This document shows, piece by piece, positions 49,384 to 60,899 of a DNA stretch of 64,000 nt (its first letter is position 1; every line of letters begins with the position of its first letter). This DNA comes from Cylicocyclus nassatus (Eukaryota; Nematoda; Chromadorea; Rhabditida; Strongylidae), in contig CATQJL010000112.1 of NCBI GenBank assembly GCA_958299035.1, positions 67,053,117-67,117,116 of the forward strand, given 5' to 3'. Both the position numbers and the translations under genes were made by a program. A model generated the notes under the pieces. The model saw nothing but the letters and a program-made list of their open reading frames with translations. It was not told the origin of the DNA and did no database searches.

Positions 49384-49672
49384 AAGGGGGACGAGTGGCG
49401 TAATGGTATGAGGCGCCACTATGACCAGATCGAACGCAGGTTCCATCCCCGCCCTTGGGGCAACCAAGTCTTCTACCCTCCGGGGTCGGTAAAGGTACCA
49501 GAGTAATGGAGGATAAAAGCACTGACCTGGAAACGGCTGGCCCCCGCAAGTCACTGTAATGGGCTCGCACGCATACAATTGCCTCTTCGACTTTGAAGTT
49601 AGTGTTTGCGTTTGGCGCATGCCCCCAGAGGGTATTGAAGACCTTAATCCTTTATCCTTTATTCTTTACCCT
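49384..49672 (+). mobile_element. tRNA-derived SINE
   Basis: Box A TGGCGTAATGG at 49,396 and box B GGTTCCATCCC at 49,439, starts 43 nt apart as in tRNA. A unique body follows (CTCCGGGGTCGGTAAAGGTA, ACTGACCTGGAAACGGCTGG) and the end is (TCCTTTAT)n-like. The would-be acceptor stem does not pair, so this is a pseudo-tRNA head. Frames here (49,331-49,620 minus) are shadows. Confidence 0.7.
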
Positions 49673-50410
49673 CAAATAAAGTGTTCATGTTTTCTTGATA
49701 ATATGGGTTTAAGGGAGAGGGGGAAGAGATATGTGGGTGATCTGAATGACTAATAGATGTACAAGTAATGCGTATTCAATTGTGTTGAATTAGCTTTTAG
49801 AATGCCATAACACATGTGAGTCGCAATCGGCCGATTCCACAGCACATTGTCACAGTGTTGGAGAACATTTATTGTTGGTTGTAAGTCGAGATGACAAATG
49901 GATAGTAGAAAAACTCGAAACTGCAAAATTGAAAACTCCCTTTCTCGAGTTTGCGATTGAACTTTGAGAAATGGGAGCCTAAAGTATGAATCACAAGACC
50001 AAACGAGACATTGCTGGCAGCCGCTCAAAAAAGTAATTACTTCGGATAGTTAGGCAGTGAAACATCAAAATGAACTATCACTAGTGCCCGCCTCGAAAGT
50101 AAAGCAGGCTTGACTAAAATGAACCACGTGACGGACTTACGACTCCCGAATCGTAATAATTTTGATTTATTGGTACGATTGGTCGTTTTTAAGAAGGAGC
50201 ATTAGCCAGCGCCCAGATATCGTAAGCACCTTTCGAACACGATGTAGACGTGAACCCAAAATGTGCATGCTGTGTACCTAACTGCCCATGCCGCCCCTGG
50301 AAGTTTGAGAAAGCGGTTGTTGCGAGGGACCATAGTGCTCACTTTCATTCACGAAATTGAATTCAACTTTGTTATAAACAGTGCAGAGTATACTTTGAGT
50401 GAAGGTGAAC

Positions 50411-51478
50411 ATACCTTCAATAGTCTAGAGACAGGACGTAGGTTGTTTGAATAATTGCTCTTTATATGTTTATGGGAATTCAGAGAAGAAAAAAGATGCA
50501 AAACAGATAGCAAAAGAAACTTCTAAGAAAGCAATAATATTGACTTCATTTGGCAGCATTTCGAAGTGCAAGTTTCCGCTGCAGACCAGACAGTCACTCA
50601 CGAGGGAAAACGAGGAAAAGCTCATTTCTTCTTTGAGACCTTTGTGATTATTTCAAAAATAACCATGTAGCGGAAGTGGTGATCATCAAGAGCAAAAAAA
50701 CCGCGTGAAAAGAGATGAACTAAACAAAAAAAAGGTGATCTTCGAAAACATGGCTTTTACCCGATTTCTTCTTCAAATCAGAAATGGGGTTTTGGGACGT
50801 TGTCAGCATGAAAGTAAAGACCAAGGGGTACAGTATGATATACAGTTTGCTAAAATTGGTTCCAGAACAACAAAGAAAAGGATACCAGTGCCAAATGCCC
50901 CGTGCTCCGCGTTTGTGGTAGCGAAGTATCGCGCAACGCGCGGGGACGTGGAACAGAGGAGAAAAACCATAGCCGACGGGGTCGTAGATCTCCGCGGGGT
51001 CTTGATGAAACCCTGCAACATTATATATCATTCTGATCGTCATGACACGATTATAGCCGACTACCTATAGAAACACTGACAACGTTCCAAATGTTGAAAA
51101 TCACTCATTAATGCAATACCTACATTTTCGTGCGGGTCTTCCTGCGCACGATTTAAGTGCCTCGTTTTTTGACTCCAACACCTTTCGTGGACTTCTGACA
51201 CTCAATTATAGTCTGAAAAAGGTTACGTGATGTGTTGTTCTGGATTCTGTAAAAATCTGGAAAACCTCGTTTGTAGCGCAAAAAGCGTTTATAGAAAGAA
51301 AGACAATAAAAAGTCTATTATTCTCTGACTTGCTTTATCCACATTCACTCCGAGTTACTCATGATCATAACGTCCGGGGCTTTGCCCCAGCTGAGTTTTT
51401 TTTTCAGGTGAAGGTTGTGCCCTCTCACGACCTTCAAGATGAAGGTTACCAGAGTACAACCTTATGTATCGAGGATAT
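50411..51478 (+). mobile_element. T-element copy C
   Basis: Left end ATACCTTCAATAGTCTAGAG, right end TTATGTATCGAGGATAT. AGGTGAAC lies directly before the left end and one base after the right end, an 8-bp duplication. It shares the CGTTTGTGGTAGCGAAGTA...GACGTG palindrome half and the GGGGCTTTGCCCC hairpin with copies A and B. A 121-codon frame inside (50,705-51,070) is not conserved. Confidence 0.8.
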
Positions 51479-51479
51479 G

Positions 51480-52568
51480 AGGTGAACTATGAAAGCCTAT
51501 GAAAAATGTATGAAGGAGATGCGTGATGTAAAGGTGGACGACGATTCTCGACTTTTGGTCTTGCCAGGGCCCACGTTCACTTGCTCATGGTCACAATGTA
51601 GAGCTCTTACTACGTTTCAACTACTTTTTCCTCTTCGAATTGCGTTTCGCAATCAGCGAGACTATAAACCTAGGTAGGACGAAAAGGAGGGGTCAACGAT
51701 TATCCAGACGCTGCCTACAAGCGGGTCCCATACTCCAGGACAAGCCTCTAAAGCAGAAGAAAAAATTAAGAGGGGGCTATACTGACAAACTGACACAACT
51801 GCATCGCCAATTGCATTCAAATATGGTAGCGCAAAGTTGGCGACAAAGAAACACCCTTGATCAATGAAACCAAAGCACAGCAAAAACGAAAGATTTATAT
51901 CATCTTCAGAAAGAAATGCATTGATATACATCAAGTCACAAAATCGCGCACTAAGTAGTAGTAGCGGTGCTTACAATTGTAAGCGAATCTGCAGCTAGCA
52001 ATTACATGCTTGTGATTCCAAAGCGTGAGTGACTTTTCAAACGGTGAGCAATTTCGAGATGCAAAATGAGCACCCGCCAGGTTTGAAGTCTCGCGCTCTG
52101 CGCCTAGTATACTCTAGGAGAGAGGGGGGGGGGGGGGTGGGAGAGGGATGGGGGCGGGAAGGGGGGGGGGGAGGGACTTTTCTGAATTGTTCCCCCATCA
52201 TCCTGACTTGCCAAGGAATTAGAAATTGGCACTATACTAGATTTGTGACTGTTGGCTTAAGACGGTCAACGACTGCGATCTCCATGTAAGCCGTCAACTC
52301 AAAAGCCCAGTTCAGTATTATGCGAGCCTTTAAAAATACCGAAAGCCTTAGGCTAATTAGCTATTTGAATCTGCTGCTGAATTAGAGCAGGTTTTGATGA
52401 AAAAGTGAGCGAAATGCTTACGAATTTGAAATAATTTGCATTTTCATGCGTTCATAATTTTCAACATCCATATTCAAAGATTATTTTGTAGCAATAAGAT
52501 CGAACAAAAAAGAGACTATCTACTTAGTACGGTAAAGGTTCGGCTTTCCTTGAATCTTGGCATTGTTA
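51480..52568. other. Non-coding stretch with weak coding-like pieces
   Basis: A plus-strand frame 51,640-51,867 is Lys/Arg/Gln-rich (PLKQKKKLRGGYTDKLTQLH), and the frame before it ends at a GTAGGA donor. They could be exons of an unrecognised gene, but I cannot join them. Long G tracts at 52,127-52,172. Confidence 0.3.
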
Positions 52569-52852
52569 TAGTCACTTTTCGGTGGGATTGCTGAGCTTAA
52601 CCAAGATTGGTATAATAACTTTTATTGGCTGACGTCGACGTTTCGGCGATCTACGCCTTCTTCGGAGCCTGGAAAGGCGAAGTCATAAGCATCTATTCAC
52701 TCAGACGTCAAGGGCCAAGAACAAAACAAACCGAGGAGATTAGCTAAAGACATTACTAGAGCCACAAGAACTTATACTCACCTTAGACGCAGCACAATCG
52801 GTAGCTGGAGAACAGACCACCTAAGCTCAGCAATCCCACCGAAAAGAGACTA
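52569..52852. mobile_element. Inverted-repeat element, TAGTC-TTTTCGGTGGGATTGC ends
   Basis: Arms of about 32 bp end with GGTGGGATTGCTGAGCTTA. The interior has GACGTCGACGTTTCGGCGAT and TCTTCGGAGCC. The sequence AAAAGAGACTATCTACTTA occurs both at 52,507-52,525 and at 52,842-52,860, that is, outside the left end and at the right end. Confidence 0.7.
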
Positions 52853-53600
52853 TCTACTTATTTCCTTACTAATTTTAAGTAAATTTGAGCGTTGTGAACT
52901 AATTATATACTACTTGATGTCCAGCTGGCAATGAAGTCGCTCTCTTGTGCTATTTGATCACAGAAAAAATAAGCTAAAATGAAGGCAAAATTTTTGCAGA
53001 CCACGGAATTTTACTAGTTTTTGAATTGAGATGAATTGTTTTTTTTTGCAAATTTCCCTAATTTGAGAAATATCACGTCTATTCGAACATTCAGCATTGT
53101 TTAGAAGGAAAAAGAAAAATAGATGCGTTTAGAGTTGCTCGAAGGAAGATAAAAAAGTGGTTGTATTTAATCATGTGCCTTACAAATATCTATCTGGTAA
53201 ATTTTTTGTAATGAAGATTCTTTTCCATTGTAAGGTAATTACTGATCGTAATATTAGCACCCTAGCATACCGCCAAGAGGTCAAGATGATTGGAAAGCCT
53301 TCGTATGAAAACTTTTCTACCCCCCTCCCAACCTCTCCTCTCGGCAGTATAATGAATCTGACTCACTAGTTAGGTGAATCGAGAAGTGCGAAGTAGGTGT
53401 GAGGCGTCTGTGAAAACTAGGTGGAAAATCTCCGGCCGTAAGGAAATCCTCAACCTCCCCCCCCCCCTCGGTTCCAAAGGAAGATCGAGATTTGACTAAG
53501 CGCAAAAAAAAATTTCACTACTTGTTTGATTTATTCAGAAATCCCCTTGAAGATGTACAGTCCAAACTTACTTCGACAGTAGTGCGTCAGTAGTCATCAC

Positions 53601-54349
53601 CAGGGCCCGGCACGAGTCGGTTTCTAGAGTTTCGGAAAAACGAAGTCCCCCTTGACTTTCGGAAGTTTACAAAGTTCTCTTTGACCTACCTACTTACGGG
53701 AAGACGAAAACAAGAAAGATTTAGTAGTCTGGAAGAAAAAACGTGAGATACGAGTGAAAAAAATTGGAAGGTGACTGCTACGCATGCATAAGAGTTTGGC
53801 ATTAGAGCGCGATATTTAACCAAGCGATCAAAAGAAATAAGGCAAAAAACAAATGAGGCAACGATATGAAAATGTTTTCATGCTCAGGGATAGATTTTTG
53901 ACCGGAGATTCCCTCATGCTAAAAAGATCTGAAACTTATGTGAACTGACGAAAATATATGCTCCAGACGATCTCAGGTCGTCTGGTGGCCATCTGGAGAC
54001 GATCTAATTTTGGAAAAGGTGTTACTTCACGTAAGTTTTCAAATCTTTTTTGCATAATCCTTCCGCAAATAATTTTCTATACATACAGTTCGATTTTGGT
54101 GTCATAAGATTCTTTGTACGCTTTAAACAAGCAATTTGTTTATTTAGCCTTGCTTTCAAACCGCGCGCACTTTTCGCCATGCAGGATAGAGCATGTCAAT
54201 TATGTGATAACTTGTCCGAAAAGCTTTTGTACGACTAAATGGCGCTTACTCTTCTTGCTCGGCCTCGACTCGTCAAAAACGAAATCTGCTTTGCTTTTTA
54301 CTCAAAAATGAAGTCCAGCCTGCTTCCACACGATCTGTGCCGGGCTCTG
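53601..54349. mobile_element. Non-autonomous hAT element 2 with perfect 8-bp target duplication
   Basis: CAGGGCCCGGCACGAGTCGG at the left end and (inverted) CAGAGCCCGGCACAGATCGT at the right. GTCATCAC at 53,593-53,600 and again at 54,350-54,357. 749 bp, no transposase. Ends match those of the element at 38,577. Confidence 0.9.
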
Positions 54350-54910
54350 GTCATCACTGTGCACAGACAACAGTCACATCTCTGTATTTATTGAAACACC
54401 AACTTTGAGGAGAGATTGAGTTGAAATATTTTTTGTTAAATGCCCTATATTCCTGCATCGGTTGATTGACAGTAAAGAAAGGTATTGGAATTTATAAGGG
54501 AATTTTTTTTTCTAGTATTTATGTTCTTTCAGTTTTTTTATTTTACGCAACTCGAATTTATATGAGCATTTTTTTTATCTTGGGTAATAGATGCATTGAC
54601 AACAACGTCAAGGCATCTCAACAGTCATCTATCTGTTAATAGAATTCCTAGATTTCACCCATACAAAGGTATAAATAGTACAGAGGACATTGAATTTGTA
54701 CTTCCCACTTTCTCCACAATGATTCATAATTTTTTACACCGCCGTTGTTAGCAAGCGTTTCAACTATTTGCCAACGAGGAGCGTCTCAAGAATATCCTAC
54801 AAAAAAGCAGCTGTAGTACCACTGTTTTTCCTTCAGTCATAAAATCCGTAGCATTTTATGCTGACTTCAGTATAAATTTCGTGGTGGGAGGAACCGGCAT
54901 CAATTGGAAG

Positions 54911-56005
54911 ATGTTCCGTGCTCTGGTTCTATTATCGAACATTGAGCTCGTTTTTGCTTGCTCTCCCGTCTCGCCAGGACAAGGTAGGCTTGAAAAGTAA
55001 TGAAGTACCGCACTCTTTAAGTGTTTTGTTGATAGCTAGTTAACATTCCGGTCTTATCCTACGGTCCATTTGGTCCATACTGCGCGCTTATGCATTAGAA
55101 TAGGCTCACCTGCTACATGACATTTGAGTCACCTCATATTCCTCATCCCTAAATGAAAATAAGTTACACCTCCCGCGCTAACATGACTATGGGAAATGTT
55201 TGACAGAAGCATGATAACTTTTATTTTCCAAGGTTAAAGATGGGAGGGCCCAATAAGTTGTCGCAAAAACTAGCCTATGGTAGCCACTCGAACATATAAG
55301 CGGCAGAGTTTCAGCTCAGTTGGTCCACTCAGAAAAATTTGTATAAAATACACACAAACGGACTTTAGACTTTATATATGTATGTAAATTCCATTCTCTC
55401 GTAAAACTACAGTAATTCAGATGTGACAGTGAACTTTTTGGTGGATAACCTTCTCAAAATACCTGTGGAATTTGCTTACACCAAAGAAGGCACGGTATTG
55501 GGAGCTTTCCCCAAATTTGCGAGTACTCCAGAAAAGGCTATCGCAAATCTTAAGCGTTACGTGAAAAGTGCGGTGAGGTGTTTTACAAAACTATGCGGAC
55601 AACTTTGGAGAATAAGGACTCTTTTCAGATAACCAATGCTATCAAAGAGGAAGCCAAAAACGCTGGAATTGAACAGCTCGTGCCAGATATCGCAAACCAG
55701 TTTACCCCAACTGTGTACTACTTTCCGCTAAACTGCTCGATTGCAATAACAGCAACACAAACAACTGTGACTCCTGGACCTGGACAAGGTAATTTTTCAA
55801 AATGACTGCGCTTGACTGGCACCTCATATGCTCAGGTCCTCTTACTTGCATAGTGGAACGTGACATAATCACTGAGATACAGTACCCTGAAGCGACACCA
55901 AAGCCGATTGAAATTTCTGAGCCACATCAGCAGTTTACTGTCAGTTTGGCTGTGAGTTGCCTGTCCAAATGTTACACAGCAAACTACGCTGATATCACTT
56001 TCTAA
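54911..56005 (+). CDS. Secreted protein of unknown family; possible frameshift
   Basis: Exon 1 54911-54983 encodes a hydrophobic leader (MFRALVLLSNIELVFACSPV) ending SPGQG; exon 2 55421-55788; exon 3 55836-56005 with TAA. Exon 2 reads DVTVNFLVDNLLKIPVEFAY, FPKFASTPEKAIANLKRYVK, and later LENKDSFQITNAIKEEAKNA, NQFTPTVYYFPLNCSIAI, but the two halves are in different frames. Either one base is missing near 55,575 (full protein would be 203 residues) or a 38-nt intron at 55,573-55,610 is removed (190 residues). Its acceptor, CTTTGGAG, is weak. Both exon 1 and exon 2 end with PGQG, perhaps an old duplication. Exon 3 has Cys residues and ends CLSKCYTANYADITF. No family recognised; secretion is inferred from the leader. 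Confidence 0.75.
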
Positions 56006-56009
56006 GCAT

Positions 56010-56850
56010 AGATGTCTTTGTTATTCGTGAGAACAAATAGTGCTTGTGGTTTGTATTTGAGGTATTCAGATCAAGAACTACATTATTGCTGGTTGGAGCA
56101 GGGAGAGATGGGAGCTGATGCTGCTGAAAGCACGAAACCGTCTGAAGAGCTCGACATATGCGGAAGCTTTTAAATATGTTACATTAACTCTAATTTAGAT
56201 TTGTGGATGTTGCATTTTCATAAGTTCAAGAATAAATTCAACGCTTCAAGTGCGCTAAGCCCCCTCTTCATACATTAGTAGCCGTAACGTCTGAAAAAAT
56301 TGTGATCTACTGTTGAAGAAAAAACAGAAAGAGACAGTTATGAGCATTGCTAAAGCGAGTCAAACTGGATGTCGTTTTGGGAGAGGAATCAAAAAGATCG
56401 TTTGGGAGATTCGAGAGAATCACAATTACATTGGAAACTAGCTGATTTTCCCGGTCTAGTCCGGGTCCTCCAGCTGATGCTTGCTCCCCCCCCCCCTCTA
56501 TCGCGCCTCCGCTTCCCACCTAGCCGTTATGCCGCGCTGCAAGGGTTTTCTTTCTTTAAGTAACTCACCCGCTGTAGGCTGATATTGAATCACCGCATCC
56601 TTCCTACCGCGAGAATCGAATGAACTCCACTGCTGTTGTTTACAAATCATAGAAATGACCTGTTAGCCCATGTTGAGAACTCATTCTTATGCGAAAAATC
56701 AATAAATCAATAGTATGGCCCTGCGAATTGCAGCAAAAAGTAGCGCTAAACCAGCTCCGGGGTCAAATACATATGTGCGCAAAGTTTCAGCTCAATCGGT
56801 TCATTGGCGGGCGTTTCCATAACGAACCAACAACCAAACGAACACACTTA
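56010..56850. other. Non-coding stretch
   Basis: AT-rich with a C tract at 56,487-56,497. Two frames across that tract are chance. Confidence 0.4.
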
Positions 56851-56852
56851 CA

Positions 56853-57592
56853 GAGTTTGAGTTTTATATATATACCAGTGCGTCACCTCTGCTTCGCAGA
56901 GGCTCGCACTGGCCCTATTTTCTCTATGCCTTACTCATTCCCGCATAACAATGAGACACTAAAACTCACCGCGCTATGTAGGCTATCACGAATAATTCGT
57001 AAACAACTACTCATTCGTAGAGGTTTTTCATGTGAAATCGGTATTTTTGCGTGAATAAAATCTTTCCCAGAAGAACAGATGCAAATTCGAGTAGGTTTTT
57101 GGAATTTTTATGGCTTGGTAGTCGCCGTAAGGACAATAAACATAGTGGGCTACATCTCTTTGCAAAAATCTTCTCAATTGATCAGGTGAAATCTTGAAAA
57201 ATTGACCGTTTACACAGCGAATGCTTTTTGGCGCTGATTTCGTGAAGTATAGACTTTTCATTGCTTCTTTAGGCTAACGTCCATGGCTTGCACATTAGCT
57301 TGTCAAATATATCCCTAACTGTGCAAAAAGTAGTACTACGGACCCAAATTTGCTGGCCAGAAGCCAAGTGGATCCGTTCGACGCGCAAATTTCAATGGAT
57401 CCACTCAACGGATCCGCTCATGCTTTTGCGCAGTGAGCTTTCATGCTGATAGCGTGCGCTATGCAAAATTTGGGCTCAGGACGTTGGCTGGAACACGCTC
57501 TACGAATTTCGTGACAGACAGAGATTCACACACACACACACACACACACACAGACAAACGTAAACAACCCTTAGCCCGTTATTATAAGTTAT
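56853..57592. mobile_element. Repeat with CTCTGCTTCGCAGAGG hairpin, copy 2
   Basis: Same order as 41,585-42,452: GAGTTTTATATATATACCAG, hairpin, CGCACTGG, GACGTTGGCTGGAACACG, GACAGACAGAG, then a (CA)n microsatellite (57,529-57,552) and CCCGTTATTATAAGTT. Confidence 0.7.
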
Positions 57593-57673
57593 GATGATAT
57601 ATATAGATTATCCCAGATTTTCTTATCAGTCTACACAAGTCAAAGCAGGGCCATTCGTCGTGTAGATTTCCTA

Positions 57674-58355
57674 ACAGGGCGTCCCAAAGTAATTACACAC
57701 TTTTCAATCGTCAATATCTCCCTTCCCATTGAGTCTTTTTCAACCATCTAAGTACCATTTTGTAGAAAAGGCTTCAACTTAGATTTACAATATCGAGCGA
57801 ATTACCGGTCGCTCTTCATTACTGTAGGATTACTGTAGAAACTTTGATAAGGATTCTAGGCGATTGAAAGCTATATTCTGCTTCGGAAAAAACCAAATAA
57901 GCCAAAAGCTCTTATACTACGGTAATGGAAGCCGCTGATTTCAAATGTGAAATTTGCATTTCACAATGATGCTTCTATACAAAGTTATCCCAGGTAAACC
58001 GTAATAACCGAATTTCCAGTATTTGTCAGAAATGTGATTAACGTCAAAAAAATGGTAAAGTGGAACACTCACAAGAAGTTGTGTAGTGGAATCAGCGTAC
58101 GCGAAAACCCTACTACACTATTTTTCAGATTTTTTGAAAGAAATTTTGTCAGATGGCATATTTCACAATGGTTCCACTTGCTGAAAGTTCTTACCGTAAT
58201 CCTACAGTAACAAAGAGCGATCAGTGATTCGCTCAATACTGCAATTCTATGTTGAAACCTCCTCTGCAGAATGGTACTTAACTGGCAAAAAAACCCATTG
58301 GTAAGAAAAATTTTGACGATTGAAAAATGTGTACTTACTTTTGGGACACCCTGTA
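57674..58355. mobile_element. Mariner-like MITE 1
   Basis: ACAGGGCGTCCCAAAGTAAT at the left and (inverted) ACAGGGTGTCCCAAAAGTAA at the right, the typical Tc1/mariner terminal sequence. The arms are long and imperfect; ACCGTAATCCTACAGTA and ACTGTAGGATTACTGTAG recur inside. No transposase. Confidence 0.8.
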
Positions 58356-58359
58356 TAGT

Positions 58360-60290
58360 GCGCCTGCAGAAGCGGCAGCACTTGCACGTAAAAATCGCGC
58401 AGAGCGAGAAATTTCACTTGATTTATTTTTTTTTCGCTCATTCCAACTTTAAGGTTTTCCTCGATTGACTAGAAGTAGAAGGTAAGTTAGAAAGTAGCTA
58501 TTGTTGGTTTGACCAGTCATACCGTCGTGAGTTCAGGTACAACCCTGGTAAGTTTGTGACGTAGTCGTTTCTTCCATCTCTTTTCTATTAAAAACATTTC
58601 TTTACAAGCAACTACATTATTATAATTTAGGTTAGTTTATCTTCCTTTATTTGTTTTTGTTTTTGTTTTTTTATATATGATTTACGATCTTCCTTCACTA
58701 CTGATGAGTTCCGGGAAGATCGTATGCTTACCTACTTTCCGTATAGTGATAGGAACGAAACGGAAATTAGGTAACTTTCTTTTCTTCTTTTATTTACAAC
58801 GCTAATAGATTTCTTCATCCTATTTTACGTTCCCTTATCAGATGAACTACTGATGTAAGACAGTTTACTTTTAAGTGAGCAGAAACTCACTGTTGGTATG
58901 TTAACTTTAAAGAAGCCCACCACCAGCGTGGTAAAAAAGTTTTTGATAGAATAGAGATATAAGAAAGGTTTACGTTACAAATACTGAACGCGACGCCGCC
59001 ACCAGGAGTTACAACTGAACTCAAACGACATATCATTGGTCAAAACAACAAAAGTTGCTTTCTAGATCAGTTTTTAGACCTAGTCGAAAGAGGCATACTT
59101 GAAGAACGAGATCTGAGAGAAGAAAACACTGATATCCAGTGGAACTTCTCGCTCTGCGGCTATTGTTCACGCGCAAGTGCTGCCGCTTCTGCAGGCGCAC
59201 TATATTTACAGGGAAATTTACTCGACTGTACATGTTCCAACATGGTCTCCTACAGTGCTAAAATCTGGCAAAATCTGTGTTTTCATGAAACGGTTGTTTT
59301 TTCTTCGTTTTAGTTTTCTGTGCATTCTACATGTCTTGCTTTTGCATATGACATAGACCCCTCGCGAGCTTACTTTTTCTCTTGTACCGAATTTGCTGTA
59401 AAATCAACAAAAAGTGCGTCTTTCTTCATGATATTTTTGTGAGTACGCAACCATTTTTTCACGCTCAAGGTTTCTTGCACAACATGATTAGCAGAATAAT
59501 GCTGACAGTTTACTGGAAACAGAAACGACATTACGGGGATTAAAATTCAAAGGACGCATCCAAAATCAAACTGGGTTTGATGTGAAATCGACTTGAAAAA
59601 ACAAAACCTTTCGTTTCACAATCAATTTTTTCCTCATTTTCTGGCAGTTCAATTTCAAAACACAACTGTTTTTGATACAAATGCAAAAAGAAATCAGCGT
59701 TCTTTCGTCTCCCCCCCCCTTTTGAACCAACTAGTTCCAAAACGAAAACTGTGGCTTGCGATTCCGCCAAAAGAAAGATTTCAAGCTTATCGTAGCGTTT
59801 CTTTCCGCCAGCCACTTCTTTCATTTGCAGGTCAAAGGAGTCTTCTTGAAATCGTCCGAAACTGAGGAAAACTTTTCCTGGAGAAGCCGTGTTGCAGCTA
59901 AGTGCAGTACAGTAACTCATGCCCTTTTTTAAAGTTAGTACTAGTTTTACTACTTAAGCTTACTTTTACTAATTTTTACTACTTAAAGTATTAGTTTCGA
60001 AAAAAAGTTGTGAAGTAAATGGTAATGAGAAGGATCTTAGTCTTTCAATATCTATCTCAGGATTAAGCCTGCACAGGAGCAAAGAAAAACAAGAGAGGAA
60101 TAGTGAGAGGGCTTCTGGAAAGGTCAAAGGACTTCGTGAAATCGTCCGAAACTGAGGAAAACTTTTCCTGGAGAAGCCGTGGTTGCAGATAGGCGCACCC
60201 TTTTAGAAGTAAAACAATATATAGAAAAATTTGCGCTAGCAAAGGTTCATTTATTGTTTTATACATAAACCAGATAGTTTGGACGATTTG
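58360..60290. other. Mixed non-coding stretch with T-element fragment and a direct repeat
   Basis: 59,265-59,600 is a diverged piece of the T-element interior (ACAAAAAGTGCGTCTTTCTT, TTACGGGGATTAAAATTCAA). A 65-bp direct repeat, GAAATCGTCCGAAACTGAGG... to GGAGAAGCCGTG, occurs at 59,846-59,902 and 60,134-60,190. Frames of 90-126 codons at 59,540-59,920 fall across both and are not called. Confidence 0.5.
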
Positions 60291-60295
60291 CTACG

Positions 60296-60666
60296 TAAGG
60301 GATCCGTCAGAGTTTGCCGATGCTATCGGTGTTACCAGTGTTACCAGTGTTACTCGTGTTACGCGTGTTACCATTGTTACCTGTGTTACTCCTGTTACTA
60401 GTGTTGCTAATGCTACTCGTGTTACTCGCTAGTCAGGGATATTGTGTTCCAAAATGAGACTGTATTGTGATAATTTTATATTCAACGGCAATAAAAGGCG
60501 GTAACACTAGTAACACCAGTAACACGAGTAACACGGGTAACACCAGTAACACGGATTACACGGGTAACACAAGTAACACTGTAACACAAGTAACACGGGT
60601 AACACCTAGTAACACGGGTAACACGGGTAACACTGATAACACCGGTAAACTCTGACGAATCCCTAA
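60296..60666. mobile_element. Inverted element whose arms are 9-bp minisatellites
   Basis: Outer inverted repeats TAAGGGATCCGTCAGAGTTT and CTTAGGGATTCGTCAGAGTTT (inverted). Inside the left arm are about 12 units of GTGTTACYN; inside the right arm about 18 units of the complement (GGTAACACN). A unique 70-bp centre separates them. A 62-codon Asn-Thr-Ser/Gly repeat frame results but is not a gene. Confidence 0.85.
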
Positions 60667-60899
60667 GTCTATACTTCTGCGGAAGCGGTAGCTGTTTTGA
60701 GGATGTCATATTTAGGAGAAGTTAAAGCGTTCTTTCGTCTTCTACGATTACTCCCCTTTGAATAGCTTTGGCTGCAAGTACTTTAGCAAGACAAATCTGT
60801 CAAGTCATACTTTTGCTAAAAATCAAGAGACAAAGTCCAGCACCTCAAATAGCTTTATTATTCGGTGAAATTTTATTCATGTGAAATAACTGAAGCTAT

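Noticed and set aside
58700..58770. Hammerhead-ribozyme-like core: CTGATGA, GTTCC...GGAAC, GAAAC
   Set aside because: Stem II and both core blocks fit, but no matching stem I or stem III with a cleavage site could be found.
60467..60655. Asn-Thr-Ser/Gly repeat protein
   Set aside because: It is the translation of the 9-bp minisatellite; the repeat is inverted within a mobile element and lacks a gene context.
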